The translations under genes and the position numbers were made by a program. DNA of 64,000 nucleotides from Branchiostoma lanceolatum. Taxonomy: Eukaryota; Chordata; Leptocardii; Amphioxiformes; Branchiostomatidae. The stretch spans positions 20,754,559-20,818,558 of the forward strand of contig NC_089726.1 of the NCBI RefSeq assembly GCF_035083965.1, given 5' to 3'. Below, one piece after another: positions 34,996 to 45,388 of this stretch. Under the pieces are notes generated by a model. The model was given only the letters and a program-made list of their open reading frames with translations, was not told where the DNA came from and made no database searches. How positions within the stretch are numbered: the first letter of the stretch is position 1; every line of letters starts with the position of its first letter.

Positions 34996-35266
34996 TACTC
35001 TGGGTGCCGGACTAATACCGGGTCGCTAGCGATTTCCTTCGGTAGCCCAAGAACAGTCAGCCCGCCCGGTCTTAATCAACGCTCCGGGGAGTTGAGCCCG
35101 TGGGAGTGAACCGTAAGGCCGGTCAACTCCCCGGCTAGAAATCCCCCGGTGCGCTAATTAGGGTTCTGCGGGCTGGGGTCTCTGTGCCGCCGAAGGAACT
35201 GACTACAAGGTACCGGCTAAATGGAAAAGGTTAAAAGGCCCGATAAACAGTCTGGAACCCAGGGTA
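34996..35266. mobile_element. 271-bp MITE with 9-bp target duplication
   Basis: GACGCTATC flanks both sides (34987-34995, 35267-35275). The termini TACTCTGGGTGCCGGAC and its inverted partner (end GTCTGGAACCCAGGGTA) match at 14 of 17 positions. The interior has a strong GC-rich stem, CCGGGGAGTTGA / TCAACTCCCCGG. A 9-bp duplication suggests a Mutator-like mechanism, but this is inference. It sits at the 5' boundary of the LINE fragment at 35276. Confidence 0.88.
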
Positions 35267-35275
35267 GACGCTATC

Positions 35276-35840
35276 TAGACTCTAGAATATGCATGCCCTG
35301 TGCGGCACTCAGGGACCACTAATGCTCAATCCCGAGCAATTGAGGGTGTACAAAGAAGAGCTTGTCGTATAATTCTCGGCCCCAACTTTGTTAGCTACAG
35401 CTTGTCATTGGATCAACAGCCATTGCCATCTCTACGCAACAGATGACATGAGCTATGTGCTAAGCTTACTACTTCCTTGTTAAGCTCCACGACGTTCACT
35501 AATTGGTTGCCTCCAAACCGTATGAGTATCCATTGCAAGAACCTTAGGTCTAAACACCAGATAACGCAGTTCAAATATAGGACCGCTAGATATCGTAAGA
35601 CTACACTACCTTACCTGGTCGACCTACTCAATTATAAAGTGTTGGCGCCGCAAAAAAGCACGTAAACGAATACGCATATATTCTAAATTGAGTATTGTAA
35701 GTATGTAATGTGTATTGTATGTATCTTTAATGCTTTTAGAATATGTTTATATGTAAATCATACTTCACTTCAGCCAATGTAGGCTGCTATGTATGTTTTG
35801 TCTTGGGACGTAAATAAACCATTCATTATTATCATTATTA
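35276..35840 (+). mobile_element. CR1/L2-like LINE 3' fragment
   Basis: Translated pieces read LEYACPVRHSGTT, AIEGVQRRACRIILGPNF, SLSLDQQPLPSLR, then FKYRTARYRKTTLPYLVDLL before the stop at 35665. This order (EYAxPVW ... IExIQRRAxRIIxG ... RYRxSxxPYLxxLLN) is the classic CR1/L2 ORF2 C-terminus. An in-frame stop near 35425 shows decay. The 3' UTR ends in AATAAACCATTCATT with ATT/ATC repeats. Confidence 0.78.
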
Positions 35841-35944
35841 TCATCTAAACTAAACGAAAAATGTTAGGAAGTTTGATGATTTTGGTCGGTCATACCTCCA
35901 AATGCATTGTAATGTATTGTGAATATCCAATGAGGTGCTTTTAG

Positions 35945-36165
35945 ACGTTGTGCCCTTGGGAAATACACTTAACACGAATTTCCTCACCTCACTTATGTGA
36001 AAATGAGTACCTGGCCTCGGTTAGGGACGTCCATCGGATAGGACGTTAAATTAAAGCCCCGTGTTCGCAATTGAGGGGAGCCACATCTCGAGCACGTAAA
36101 GAAGCCATCACACTTATCGAAAAGAGTTGGGTTCATTCCCCGTAGTAGCGGATCAAATAAATTTG
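35945..36165 (+). mobile_element. 5'-truncated SINE
   Basis: Matches the body of the SINE at 20639: GTTGTGCCCTTGGGAAA, GAGTACCTGGCCTCGGTTAGG, GGATAGGACGTTAAA and CACATCTCGAGCACGTAAAG. The tRNA head is missing. Confidence 0.8.
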
Positions 36166-36227
36166 TCTAAATATGCAGATTGCACTGTTCAGTACCAACG
36201 CCATGTAGCTGTGTTGCACCCCTTTAA

Positions 36228-36698
36228 GGTCTCATTCCTGTGTTAGGCTGTTCCATTGGATTCAACGTTGAAATACGCAACTTTATGACTAAAAATGTAG
36301 AAAAAAATGATCGAGTCGTTTTACTTTATGTTGGAAGCACACGTGTTCGTCATGTAGCAAAGAAAGATTCACCCAAAACCAACCGTGACAAGGATATTTA
36401 TCACATTTTAAACTGCATGTACCCACTATCCGCACGGGGCCGCTGTTGTACCGCCAGCGCCGACCGCAGCACTCCTAAAAAAATGCGTCTCGCTCGTATC
36501 CTATCACTCGAATGACGAAACTTTCCTACCTAATCCTGACAGTTACAAACAAGCTTTCATCTCAAATTCTTCTTATATCAGGTCGGGCCGATAAAAGGCA
36601 ATTTATGATCTACCAAAACACACGCCTCTTATGCCTGGTTACTGTTTTTGGACGGATTATTTGGGAGTATACACGCAGACTAACACAGGAATGAGACA
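36228..36698. mobile_element. 471-bp TIR element with TTAA target duplication
   Basis: TTAA (36224-36227 and 36699-36702) flanks inverted termini (G/T)GTCTCATTCCTGTGTTAG. The interior is non-coding; short frames only. Shares a block with the partial copy at 23052. piggyBac- or Kolobok-type target preference. Confidence 0.8.
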
Positions 36699-36764
36699 TT
36701 AACGAGAACTATCAAGGGCTGAAAAACATGGCGTGCTTAAGTATTGGAATTCTGTATGACACAC

Positions 36765-36810
36765 CTGCAATGGAGACCAGGACTACAAGTAAGAGGATCA
36801 TCGTAGCTAT
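36765..36810 (-). pseudogene. Tandem copy 3 of the M28-like first exon, start codon lost
   Basis: The 46-nt exon and the GTGTGTC donor are kept, but the initiator is ATA at 36810; an in-frame ATG lies 9 bases on (36801-36799), giving MILLLVVLVSIA. The promoter part is interrupted near 36937-36995 by a LINE tail and stops near 37405 at a piggyBac-like end. Confidence 0.65.
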
Positions 36811-36936
36811 ATATTTCTAACGCCTTTGCACGGACTAGCTGTAATAAAGAGGACTACATATCACCGAGGTCTCCTCCGACGAGCCGACTCTGCTATCTAA
36901 ACATTGTGCGGCCGTACATACGCCTGATACACTGAT

Positions 36937-36995
36937 AGCTGCCATGTTACACTTTTTCCTAATAAACCATTCATTCATTCATTCATTCATACAGA
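36937..36995 (+). mobile_element. LINE 3' tail with (ATTC)n
   Basis: A short insert ending CCTAATAAACCATTCATTCATTCATTC interrupts the third promoter copy; it resembles the tail of the LINE ending at ~35830. Confidence 0.6.
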
Positions 36996-37407
36996 TGGGG
37001 GAACTGTGTCGATAGTTTACGATAAAGCCCCAATTTCAGTGCGCCGCTGTGACCGAAATCGTATTTATGTAACCCTCGATTTGATAATTGTAATATCAAG
37101 CAAAATATAAAAGCAGGATTTGAAAGACAACACATTGAAAGCACACCAAGCGTAAAAAATTCGCTCTGTAAAATTCGTCGAGCGTTCTTTCAAATCGCTC
37201 GGTCTTAGCCCTACTGGAATCTGGGTATAAGGAATCTTTAGTTAGCTTTTCACTGATGGCCTCTTTTATTTTGTAGTCACGCCTTACTCAAATGTTCGCC
37301 TTTCTAATTCTTAACTCACGACGACAACGCATGCGCAGTAAAGTCGATGTTCCTATTTTTAAAACATGCGGAAGAGGTTTGTGAAAGATAGTTAGAACAC
37401 TTGCAGC

Positions 37408-38130
37408 TTGACCCTCATCTGATCGACACATTTTTGCGACGAATCTGGCCGTACATGTATGGGGCCCAAACGGACCCCATTTTGTTTTGTTCATAAAGAT
37501 ATTTCTGGTGGATATTTTTGGAAATCATTAGTTGTACATATACTGTTTAAATAACCAATGAAGAATATTTCACAAGTTCTCGTGTCAATAACTAATGCTC
37601 ATTATCATAATTTATACAGAAAATGCTGAGAACCTGCATTTTGCTTTTAAGATATACAATACAAAATATACAATACTCGCCTTATTCCAACAGTATCAAA
37701 TACTTCACTTAACAATAATATATCTTTCAAATGCATACTGATAGCATACGAATATCATCAAATCAGGAATATAAGAATATATGTGAAAAATAAATTTTCA
37801 TTATCATTTGATTATGCATCACAGTCTGCCACCTAGACACACACATAGTTACACCCTCGTCAATTTTCATAAGAAGCATATTTTTGTGACTTCTGACTTG
37901 TTTTGACAGTGAAAGATGAGGACTCATTCGTATCATTATCATAATTGATACAACATGAGTAAAAATCAAATTCTATACTAAAATGCTACATTTGCTCTTA
38001 TAAAGTCGGTATATTACTTTTCTACGCAACAAATATCTGCTGCTACAATAGCAATGATAACGATTTTCTGTTATTGAAGAGGAATTTCTTTCACATTACG
38101 TAATAAACAATGCAAAATAATATTTTGCTC
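37408..38130. mobile_element. piggyBac-like non-autonomous element (related to 8018-13756)
   Basis: Starts TTGACCCTCATCTGATCGACAC (degenerate TTAA), followed by CGACGAATCTGGCCGTA and GGGGCCCAAACGGACCCCA, matching the inverted right end at 13690-13756. Homology continues through GCTCATTATCATAATTTAT. AGAGGAATTTCTTTC ... TTACGTAATAAACAATGC near 38070 matches 8217-8258 inverted. The right terminus is unclear. Confidence 0.65.
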
Positions 38131-38230
38131 AATTGATCTAGTAGGTATATTCTGGGTAAAACGTACTACCCAAAAGTCGTACCAATCATCAGCATGATCT
38201 TTCGTCCGGGTTTACTCCGGTGAGGTACAC

Positions 38231-38345
38231 TTAACCCTCAAACACCCGAGTGGGGTCATTTTTGAAAACTCTACGTAGAAGAATGCGCGTTGTTTTATGC
38301 AGCACATGCTATCCTAATTACTATATTTACTATTTAATAGAATGA
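38231..38345. mobile_element. piggyBac-like terminus
   Basis: TTAACCCTCAAACACCCGAGTGGGGTC begins at 38231, the form of a piggyBac-type left end. No matching right end found. Confidence 0.45.
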
Positions 38346-39249
38346 CAAATGTCCGTCCCAGACGTCGTTCTTACGAAGATAAAAATCCTACAAAATGATC
38401 TACTCTATCCCACTCTACCCTACTCTACTCTATCCAACGCTGTGATCTGTCAGCGGTCTGTGTGTAGAATCCAGTCCGAAATCAAAAACAGAATGGATAA
38501 CTTAATTCTTTATTTACTATTTCATTATATCAATCATCGCATAAACGCGTATCAAAACAAAAAAGTTAGTTGTATACAGGTTCTAGCTATCTCTTTGTGT
38601 TTTGACCACTAGCTGTCGGGCTCCTAGGGAAAGGCCCTCCCAATAGGGAAATATCTGCCTCAGTATGTCAACTGACATATGTAAGGTGCCACAAATATGC
38701 ATGTTAGAGAGTCTAATAATGCAATATAGCGGATTTTGAAACTTTCCTCATTGATTATGCAAATGAGGAGGCCCAGAATTTTAAAATGTCAAGATTTCAT
38801 AAAGATCTACCAAATATCAAGACAATCCATCCAGACCTTCTCGAGTTATCGTGTTCATACACAGACACACTGGAGACACACTCTCTATAAATTAGAACAT
38901 TCTTGGCGAAGGTAATAAACTGTTATGTTATTATTAATTTAGATAATCTTTGTGAACTTAAGAAAGCACATTTTTTTCCTCTCCACACTCTGGAAGCATT
39001 GCAAATTCTGTCCTCGCGAGAGCACAATCTGGCGGGAACAGGCGTGAGTTGGGCGAAAACGAGATTCGAGCGGTCATTTCGCACAATTGAAACTAGTATA
39101 CATCTTTACTTCCTGATCCTGCCTTTACATTTTTTCATATATTTATAAATCTTAAGGGTAGTCCCTTCAGTTAACTGAATAATTTCATGGGAGCCCTTAC
39201 ATGTTATATCATCATCACATGATTGAATTAATAAAACAACATCATCACC
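38346..39249. other. Intergenic; dispersed repeat at 38640-38900
   Basis: CAATCCATCCAGACCTTCTCGAGTTATCGTG with an ACACAGACACAC tail resembles 28865-28965. The 81-aa frame at 38903-39148 has no motif. No gene recognised. Confidence 0.45.
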
Positions 39250-40741
39250 CTGTTTAGATTACTTTATTTCGCTTAATAGTGGTTTTTATAATAACTAGGT
39301 TACAAACCTCAACAAATACATGGCAACTAAGAAATTGTAACACCTCTGACATTGATTCAAATAACTATTACCTCAGGGATGCCTCTACAATTACTACGTA
39401 CTTATCCTCTATCATAACAACAAAGATGGTTAAAACTAAACTAACCATAATCGTGGCGTCGGTGTGGCGTAATGGTGAGAGCATAGGGCTGCCAAACAGC
39501 GTGGCCCGAGTTCGATTCCGGCTCTCCCCCAGACAAGTCTGGACATGCACCCGAAGTTGTGCCCTTGGGAAAGGCACTTAACACAAAAATCCCTCACTTC
39601 ACTCAGGTGTAGATGAGTACCTAGCTTTGTCTAGGGACGTTAAATGGAGGTCCCGTGTTTGAGGAGAGCCATACCTTGAGCACGTAAAAGAACCCACCGC
39701 ATCTTTCGAAAAAGAGTAGGGGCATGCCCCGGTGTGAGTGGCTCAAAACGTTCCGGTCTAAATGGGGTAGGGAATTTCCCGAGCAGCCTTCGTAACCCTA
39801 GCTTCTCCTAATGGGTCAGTGAAGTCATGCTTGTCTTGAGCATTGATGTTTCTGGCCTAGGGTGAAGAGATGCTGCTACGGTAACAATGCCTTTCTTCGT
39901 AAATCGATGGCAACATCAGGCTCTGATGAATTGATTAGAAAAACAAACAAACAAACATAACCATATGGAAGCCTTTACGAGTTAGTAACTGTAAACCGAT
40001 TAATTCTCTAACAAAACAACAAAGTATATAAAAACAGAACTAAATACAATTCAAAAAATCTTACGTACACAAAAAAGTGATGCAGAACATATGAAGATGG
40101 ATGTGAAAAAAATGCTACTATAACAAAAAAAATGCTATTGTTAGAAAACAAATCATAATAATAACTCTTTAAACTAAGTACTTCCACTACTTTAAACTTT
40201 GTACTTCTACTACAATGTTTAAGATACTGAGTAAATTTCTGATTTAACTGAAGGAATGTTGTACCAAAACAGAACAACAACTTTACCAACAAGATAATTA
40301 TATGTTTGACTAATTTACACGTTAATTAACACGTTAACACGTAAGCGCTTACCAACAAGTTTTGACCAGTGCTCTGGTCCTTCTTCAAACCTGTATGATT
40401 TTCGATGTGACCAACATGTAACCAACATGGTAAACCTGAACTGACATCCACGATACCAATGAGCTTTGTTAGCTTGCATATCAACCGTTTTCTCCTTAGC
40501 TGTTAGCTTTGTTTGCATATCAATCCAGGAACTGAGGAAGGAACGCATTGAACTGATTTCTAGCTAAAGTGGTCTGGTCTAGAGGGTTTGTCCTTAGTGA
40601 GTCCGCAAGTGTTTCAGTTCCCAGTTCAACGAACTACCTGCTGCACTCCTCACACATTTAAGGTTTCTCTCCTGTGTGAGTCCACATGTGTTTCTTCAAA
40701 TTATGCGGTCTACTGTACTGCATGCTACACTCCTCACACCT
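39250..40741 (-). other. ZNF1 3' untranslated region with decayed terminal fingers
   Basis: 39250-39440 matches the 3' regions of ZNF2 (44320-44440) and ZNF3 (49390-49560), all starting with a TTTATTT (polyA signal complement) on the plus strand. Past the ZNF1 stop, 40600-40741 still encodes a finger (CEECSMQYSRPHNLKKH) and then a broken one with stops, so the ancestral protein was longer. Confidence 0.7.
39450..39957 (+). mobile_element. tRNA-derived SINE in the ZNF1 3' region
   Basis: TAACCATA flanks both sides (39442-39449, 39958-39965). The head has an A box GTGGCGTAATGGTGAGAG and B box GAGTTCGATTCCGG; the body has TTGTGCCCTTGGGAAAGGCAC and GAGTACCTAGC; the tail is (AAAC)n. A longer 3' part than in the copy at 20639. 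Confidence 0.85.
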
Positions 40742-42235
40742 CTAAGGTTTCTCACTAGTGTGAGTCTGCAAGTGAGTCTTCAGATTACTCAGCTCACTGA
40801 ACTGTCTGCTGCATTCCTCACACTTGTAGAGTTTCTCACCTGTGTGAGTACGCATGTGAGTCTTCAGATTACCCAGCTGACTGAACTGTTTGCTGCACTC
40901 CTCACACTCATAGGGTTTCTCCCCTGTGTGAGTCCGCATGTGAGTCTTCAGTTTACTCTGTACACTGAACTGTCTCCTACACTCCTCACACGTGTAGGGT
41001 TTTTCCCCAGTGTGAGTCCGCATGTGAATCTTCAGTTTACTCTGTTCACTGAAAAGCCTGCTACACACCTCACACTTGAATGGTTTCTCCCCTGTGTGAG
41101 TCCGCATATGTTTCTTCAGATTACCCAGCTCACTGAACTGTCTCCTGCAGTTCTCGCATTTATAGGGTTTCTCTCCTGTGTGAGTGCGCATGTGAGTCTT
41201 CATAGCACTCAGTTGACTGAACTGTCTGCTGCATTCCTCGCATTTGTAGGGTTTCTCACCAGTGTGCGTGTGCATGTGAGTCTTCAACGCACCAAGCTGT
41301 CTGAACTGTCTGCTGCACTCCTCACACTTATAGGGTTTCTCCCCTGTGTGAGTCCGCATGTGAGTCTTCAGTTTACTCTGTTCACTGAACTGTCTCCTAC
41401 ACTCCTCGCACCTGTAGGGTTTCTCACCTGTGTGAGTACGCATGTGAGTCTTCAGAGTAAATAGGCGACTGAACTGTCGGGAGCATTTCTCACAACTGTA
41501 AGGTTTCTCACCTGTGTGAGTCCGCATGTGAGTCCTCAGACTTCCAAAATGACTGAACTGCCTGCTGCATTCCTCACACTTGTAGGGTTTCTCCCCTGTG
41601 TGAGTACGCACATGACTCTTCAGATAACCAAGCCGACTAAACTGCTTGCTACACTCCTCACACTTGTGGGGTTTCTCACCTGTGTGAGTCCGCATGTGTT
41701 TCTTCAGGTAACTCAGCCCACCGAACTGCCTGCTACACTCTTCACACTTGTAAGGTTTCTCCCCTGTGTGAGTACGCATGTGAGTCTTCAGAGCACCCCG
41801 CTCACTGAAATGCCTACTGCACTCCTCACAGCTGTAGGGTTTCTCCCCTGTGTGAGTACGCATGTGATTCTTCAAGCTTCCCAGCCTATTAAATTGCCTG
41901 CTGCATTCCTCACACCTGTAGGGTTTCTCACCAGTGTGAGTGCGCATGTGGGTCTTCAGATAACCTAACCGACTGAACTGCCTGCTGCACTCCTCACACC
42001 CATAGGGTTTCTCCCCTGTGTGAGTCCGTATGTGTCTCTTCAGATGACTCAGAAAACTGAAATGCCTGCTGCACTCCTCACACTTGTGCACTTTCACGTC
42101 TTTGTCTTTCCTACTGGACTCCTCCCCAACCTCCTCACGTCTTTCTCCTTGCCAGTTGGAAACACTGTCGGCAGAACCCCCTGTTGCTTCTCTCCTGACG
42201 TCATCCAAGCCTCGTATTTCTTCTGTTGTTGCCAT
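40742..42235 (-). CDS. ZNF1: C2H2 zinc-finger protein, 16 fingers
   Basis: Likely a sequence-specific nuclear DNA-binding protein. The coding exon begins after the acceptor TATACAG at 42247-42248; the start chosen is [12 protein letters not shown] at 42235, because an upstream in-frame Met lies in the intron and this start matches ZNF3. A ~50-residue N-terminal part rich in Glu, Arg and Ser ([17 protein letters not shown]) comes before 16 C2H2 fingers (CEECSRQFS...[14 protein letters not shown]), each 28 residues with intact Cys/His. No KRAB, SCAN or BTB domain is visible. It ends at THTSEKP and stop, although a further intact finger is encoded just past the stop. First seven fingers almost match ZNF3. 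The 5' exon is at 43948-44240. Confidence 0.93.
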   Translation of the reverse strand: MATTEEIRGLDDVRREATGGSADSVSNWQGERREEVGEESSRKDKDVKVHKCEECSRHFSFLSHLKRHIRTHTGEKPYGCEECSRQFSRLGYLKTHMRTHTGEKPYRCEECSRQFNRLGSLKNHMRTHTGEKPYSCEECSRHFSERGALKTHMRTHTGEKPYKCEECSRQFGGLSYLKKHMRTHTGEKPHKCEECSKQFSRLGYLKSHVRTHTGEKPYKCEECSRQFSHFGSLRTHMRTHTGEKPYSCEKCSRQFSRLFTLKTHMRTHTGEKPYRCEECRRQFSEQSKLKTHMRTHTGEKPYKCEECSRQFRQLGALKTHMHTHTGEKPYKCEECSRQFSQLSAMKTHMRTHTGEKPYKCENCRRQFSELGNLKKHMRTHTGEKPFKCEVCSRLFSEQSKLKIHMRTHTGEKPYTCEECRRQFSVQSKLKTHMRTHTGEKPYECEECSKQFSQLGNLKTHMRTHTGEKLYKCEECSRQFSELSNLKTHLQTHTSEKP

Positions 42236-42431
42236 GTCAACAATTTCTGTATACAAAATGAGACAACATATTCAACCGTGAGGCAGTTAAACAAGCTATC
42301 CCTGTTTCCTGTTTTCAATATTTTCGGCTGCGTTTTACAATCAGGTAATGTTTTTACAGGAAACAAGCCTTATCTGGTCACCTCTGACATCATTTTGTGG
42401 GTGCAGCCATGAGTCCCCAACATGCCCCACA

Positions 42432-42805
42432 CATCACTCGGCAACAAATACTCTGTAAATAATGACTGAAATATTTGATACATGTATTGTATAACCTAGT
42501 ACGTAATGTAAACCTAAGTTTTGGCTTTGAGTTGTCAACGATTGTATATATAATTTAGTCTCGTGCATTTTTTACCATAGGCGCTTTAGTTTTGTGATAT
42601 TTTTTATGTTAATTTTGTGGTTTTAGCTTGGCGTTTTATGTATCTGTTTGGCGTGTTTTGTGAACGTTTGTAATGAACTCTGTGAACGTTTGTAATGAAT
42701 ACTGTTACCAGGGCTAACCCTTTGTAATAGCCTTCGGCTAGTTGGGTAGCCCTGGCTGTACTTTCTACAGTCGAATAAATAAAATAAATCAATCAAATCA
42801 AATTG
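42432..42805 (+). mobile_element. Retroposon insertion in the ZNF1 intron
   Basis: Sequence absent from the otherwise collinear ZNF3 intron (empty site near 60523-60535). It ends with TAATAGCCTTCGGCTAGTTGGG, as in the SINE at 20639, and an AATAAATAAAATAAATCAATC tail. It is therefore younger than the ZNF1/ZNF3 duplication. Confidence 0.75.
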
Positions 42806-43947
42806 CACCACATCATGTAACACCGCTGTAGCACTCTTGTTCGCCGACCCCTATCAATTACTTATAATTACTTTAAGTGCTAGTTCCCTCCCTGCTAGAA
42901 CTGAGGCTTGACTTAGTGTTATTGTTTCTCTGATCTCCAAGCAGATGCAACAGTCTGGATTGTTTTGAGCGTTTTGAGCTTGCCGGGGTTTTGTGAGTTT
43001 TCTGGAGATAACGGGCTTTTTTTTGTACAGCTACCCTCCTATTACCAAAAAGTAGGGTATCTGAAAAAGTGCGGCATCTTCAGAAAAACGTTTTTAAAAA
43101 AGGCACAAATTACACTCAAAACAATCCCGAGCTACATCTGCTTAGAGGTCACAGTTACTCGAGAAATGCTGTGTGAATTCCCAATAGATACTATACACTC
43201 GTCCGTAAATCGTCTACAAAATAATTCACAATATTGAGAACCCATACAAAGACTGGGAAATAGTAGAGAAAAATGGTTGAGTAAAAAACGGTACTTTTGG
43301 TAGAGTAAATGTATGCGATTGTCAGTTATGCCAAGAGGCTGTTTTAGAGTAACACTGCAATAGTTAGTGGACTGTCCCCTGAAATTCATACTTTCCCAGG
43401 AATCTGGCTTCAGGGTTAAATGGACTCCAGATGTAAGCATTGGACGCGGACTTTCGGGCCCAGGGCGCATGTAGGGGTTTCCAGTATACGAAAAAAACAG
43501 ATACCTGAGTCCTTTCCATAGAAACATTTGCGACCGTGATCGCTAAGTGTCGATTCAAGACACTGTATGTTGATATTTCACAAGTCAACGTGACAAAGCG
43601 TCATCATTGCCCCGTTTAAATCTAAAAATCCAACAAAAACCAATAACCCCGACCGACCCTCTCCCTGTTTATGTTTTATACTTCCCGACCGCCAAGTCCT
43701 GAACAATCTTGATTTTTGACAGCCAAACAGTTAAACCCAGCACCAAATATATGACAAGCTTTGCTAAGTTTTTAGTACGATATGTTTCTAAGCAGCTGCA
43801 CAAAACAAAACTAGGTTTGACCGACTGATGACAGTCCAGAGAAAATGCATGCCGGCGTGGCTCATATTCACGACACTTTCTTCTCTTCTCTTCCTTACAT
43901 TGTTCTACAAACCTCTGAATACCGATTCACAAGTCAAGTATTCTTAC

Positions 43948-44240
43948 CTGGAACTTAGTTGACACACAGGCGCCTGATGAATCACTAGAATTCGCTACGG
44001 AATGAATGCGGACTCTTTTTCCAAGGACGAGAAACGACCCTGATCAGCAAGAAAATAGAATCCTCGGAAACAGGAAGTCGTTATTCTTTGACCCGGACGT
44101 ATTGCCGAGCTGGAGGTCAAATATCATTCCCTGATTATCCATCAGTTGTATATGAGCGTCCGCTGACCTTATGTGGACTGATTCGTTTCCAGCAGTCCAC
44201 GCTTCGGCATTTTTCTGGACCGCCGCGGAAAAATAAACAC
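43948..44240 (-). promoter_or_regulatory. ZNF1 5' non-coding exon and promoter region
   Basis: The exon ends CCAG with donor GTAAGAATAC (43947-43941). Its sequence is conserved with the 48.2 and 61.7 kb copies and the orphan at 7.2 kb. The transcription start is not defined. CGGAAGTATT/CGGACGTATT and CCGCCGCGG are conserved GC-rich blocks. Confidence 0.7.
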
Positions 44241-44319
44241 AATTGAGTTTTTCCTCTGGCTGCCTGTGCAAGTTATATCATCAAATCATTGAATAGAACA
44301 ACAAAATATTCACATTTTT

Positions 44320-45388
44320 GGTTGCTTTATTTCACATAACGATGACCTTCTTCAAAAAGAAGATGGCAAAACTCAACAAATACATGCCAACTAAGACACT
44401 GTAGCACTTCTAACATTGCTTCAAATAACCAATACAGAAAACTTGAAATATGTCTCTAAACATAGTTATTTTCTAACAAAAATACAAATTAAAACTGAAC
44501 TAGAAAACTAACCTAAACTTAACAATTAAATTACAAAATGTTATACAGAATAATAAGTGATGAACAACATATCAACTAATGCTACCGTTACAAAAGTCGA
44601 TTTTGTTAGAGAACAAATATTCCTGATACTTATTTGTACTTCCGCTACTTTTAACCTCGTACTTCTACTACAATGTTTAACATATCAAAGTTTTTTTTTT
44701 TTTAACCGAAGAAATCTTGTACCGAAACAGAACCAAATAACCAAACAAAACCTACAAGGTGATTACATTTCTGTGGTAATCTTAAGGTTTATTTCCTAGC
44801 TGCGCCACGTGCGCTTCATCTCAAACCTACAGTCCCATTGACTTATTTCGACCAGTGCTCTGGTCCTTTTCAAACCTGTATGATTTTCAATATAACCAAC
44901 ATGGTAAACCTAAACTTTGTTAGCTTGCATATAAATCGAGGAAGTAACATATCTTACAAACTGCTTTCTATCTAAAGTGGTCTGGCATAGAAGGTTTCTC
45001 CTATGTGAGTCCGCGAGTGTTTCTTTAATGTTCCCAGTTCAAAGATAAGCCTGGTGAACTCCTAAAAATTACAGGGTTTCTCTCCTGTGAGTCCGCACGT
45101 GTTTCTTCAGATTTAGTTGGCTACTGTACTTTCTGCTACATCCCCAAATCTGTAAGGTTTCTCCCCTGTGAGTGCGCATGTGTTCTTTAGAGCACCCAGC
45201 TCAATAAACCGCCTGCCGCACTGCTCACACTTGGAAGGTTTCTCACCAGCGTGAGTCCGCTTGTGTTTCTTTAGAGTACCCATCTCACTGAACTGCCTGC
45301 CGCACTCCTCACACTTGTAGGGTTTCTCCCCTGTGTGAGTACGCATGTGAGTTTTCAGATGACTCAGCTCGCTGAACTGTTTGCTGCA
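44320..45388 (-). pseudogene. ZNF2 3' region: fingers beyond a nonsense stop
   Basis: Downstream of the ZNF2 stop the frame stays open for about three more fingers ([46 protein letters not shown]) to the tail YRFGDVAESTVAN at 45113. Small deletions of 2 and 1 bases in the last linker cancel to keep frame. Further decayed finger pieces lie at 45000-45110; a polyA-type TTTATTT lies near 44328. Confidence 0.75.

Noticed and set aside
40676..41968. Long plus-strand frames opposite ZNF1 (262 and 150 aa), and similar ones opposite ZNF2-ZNF4
   Set aside because: The antisense of the C2H2 linker repeat lacks stops; the repeated [17 protein letters not shown] text is the mirror of the finger codons.
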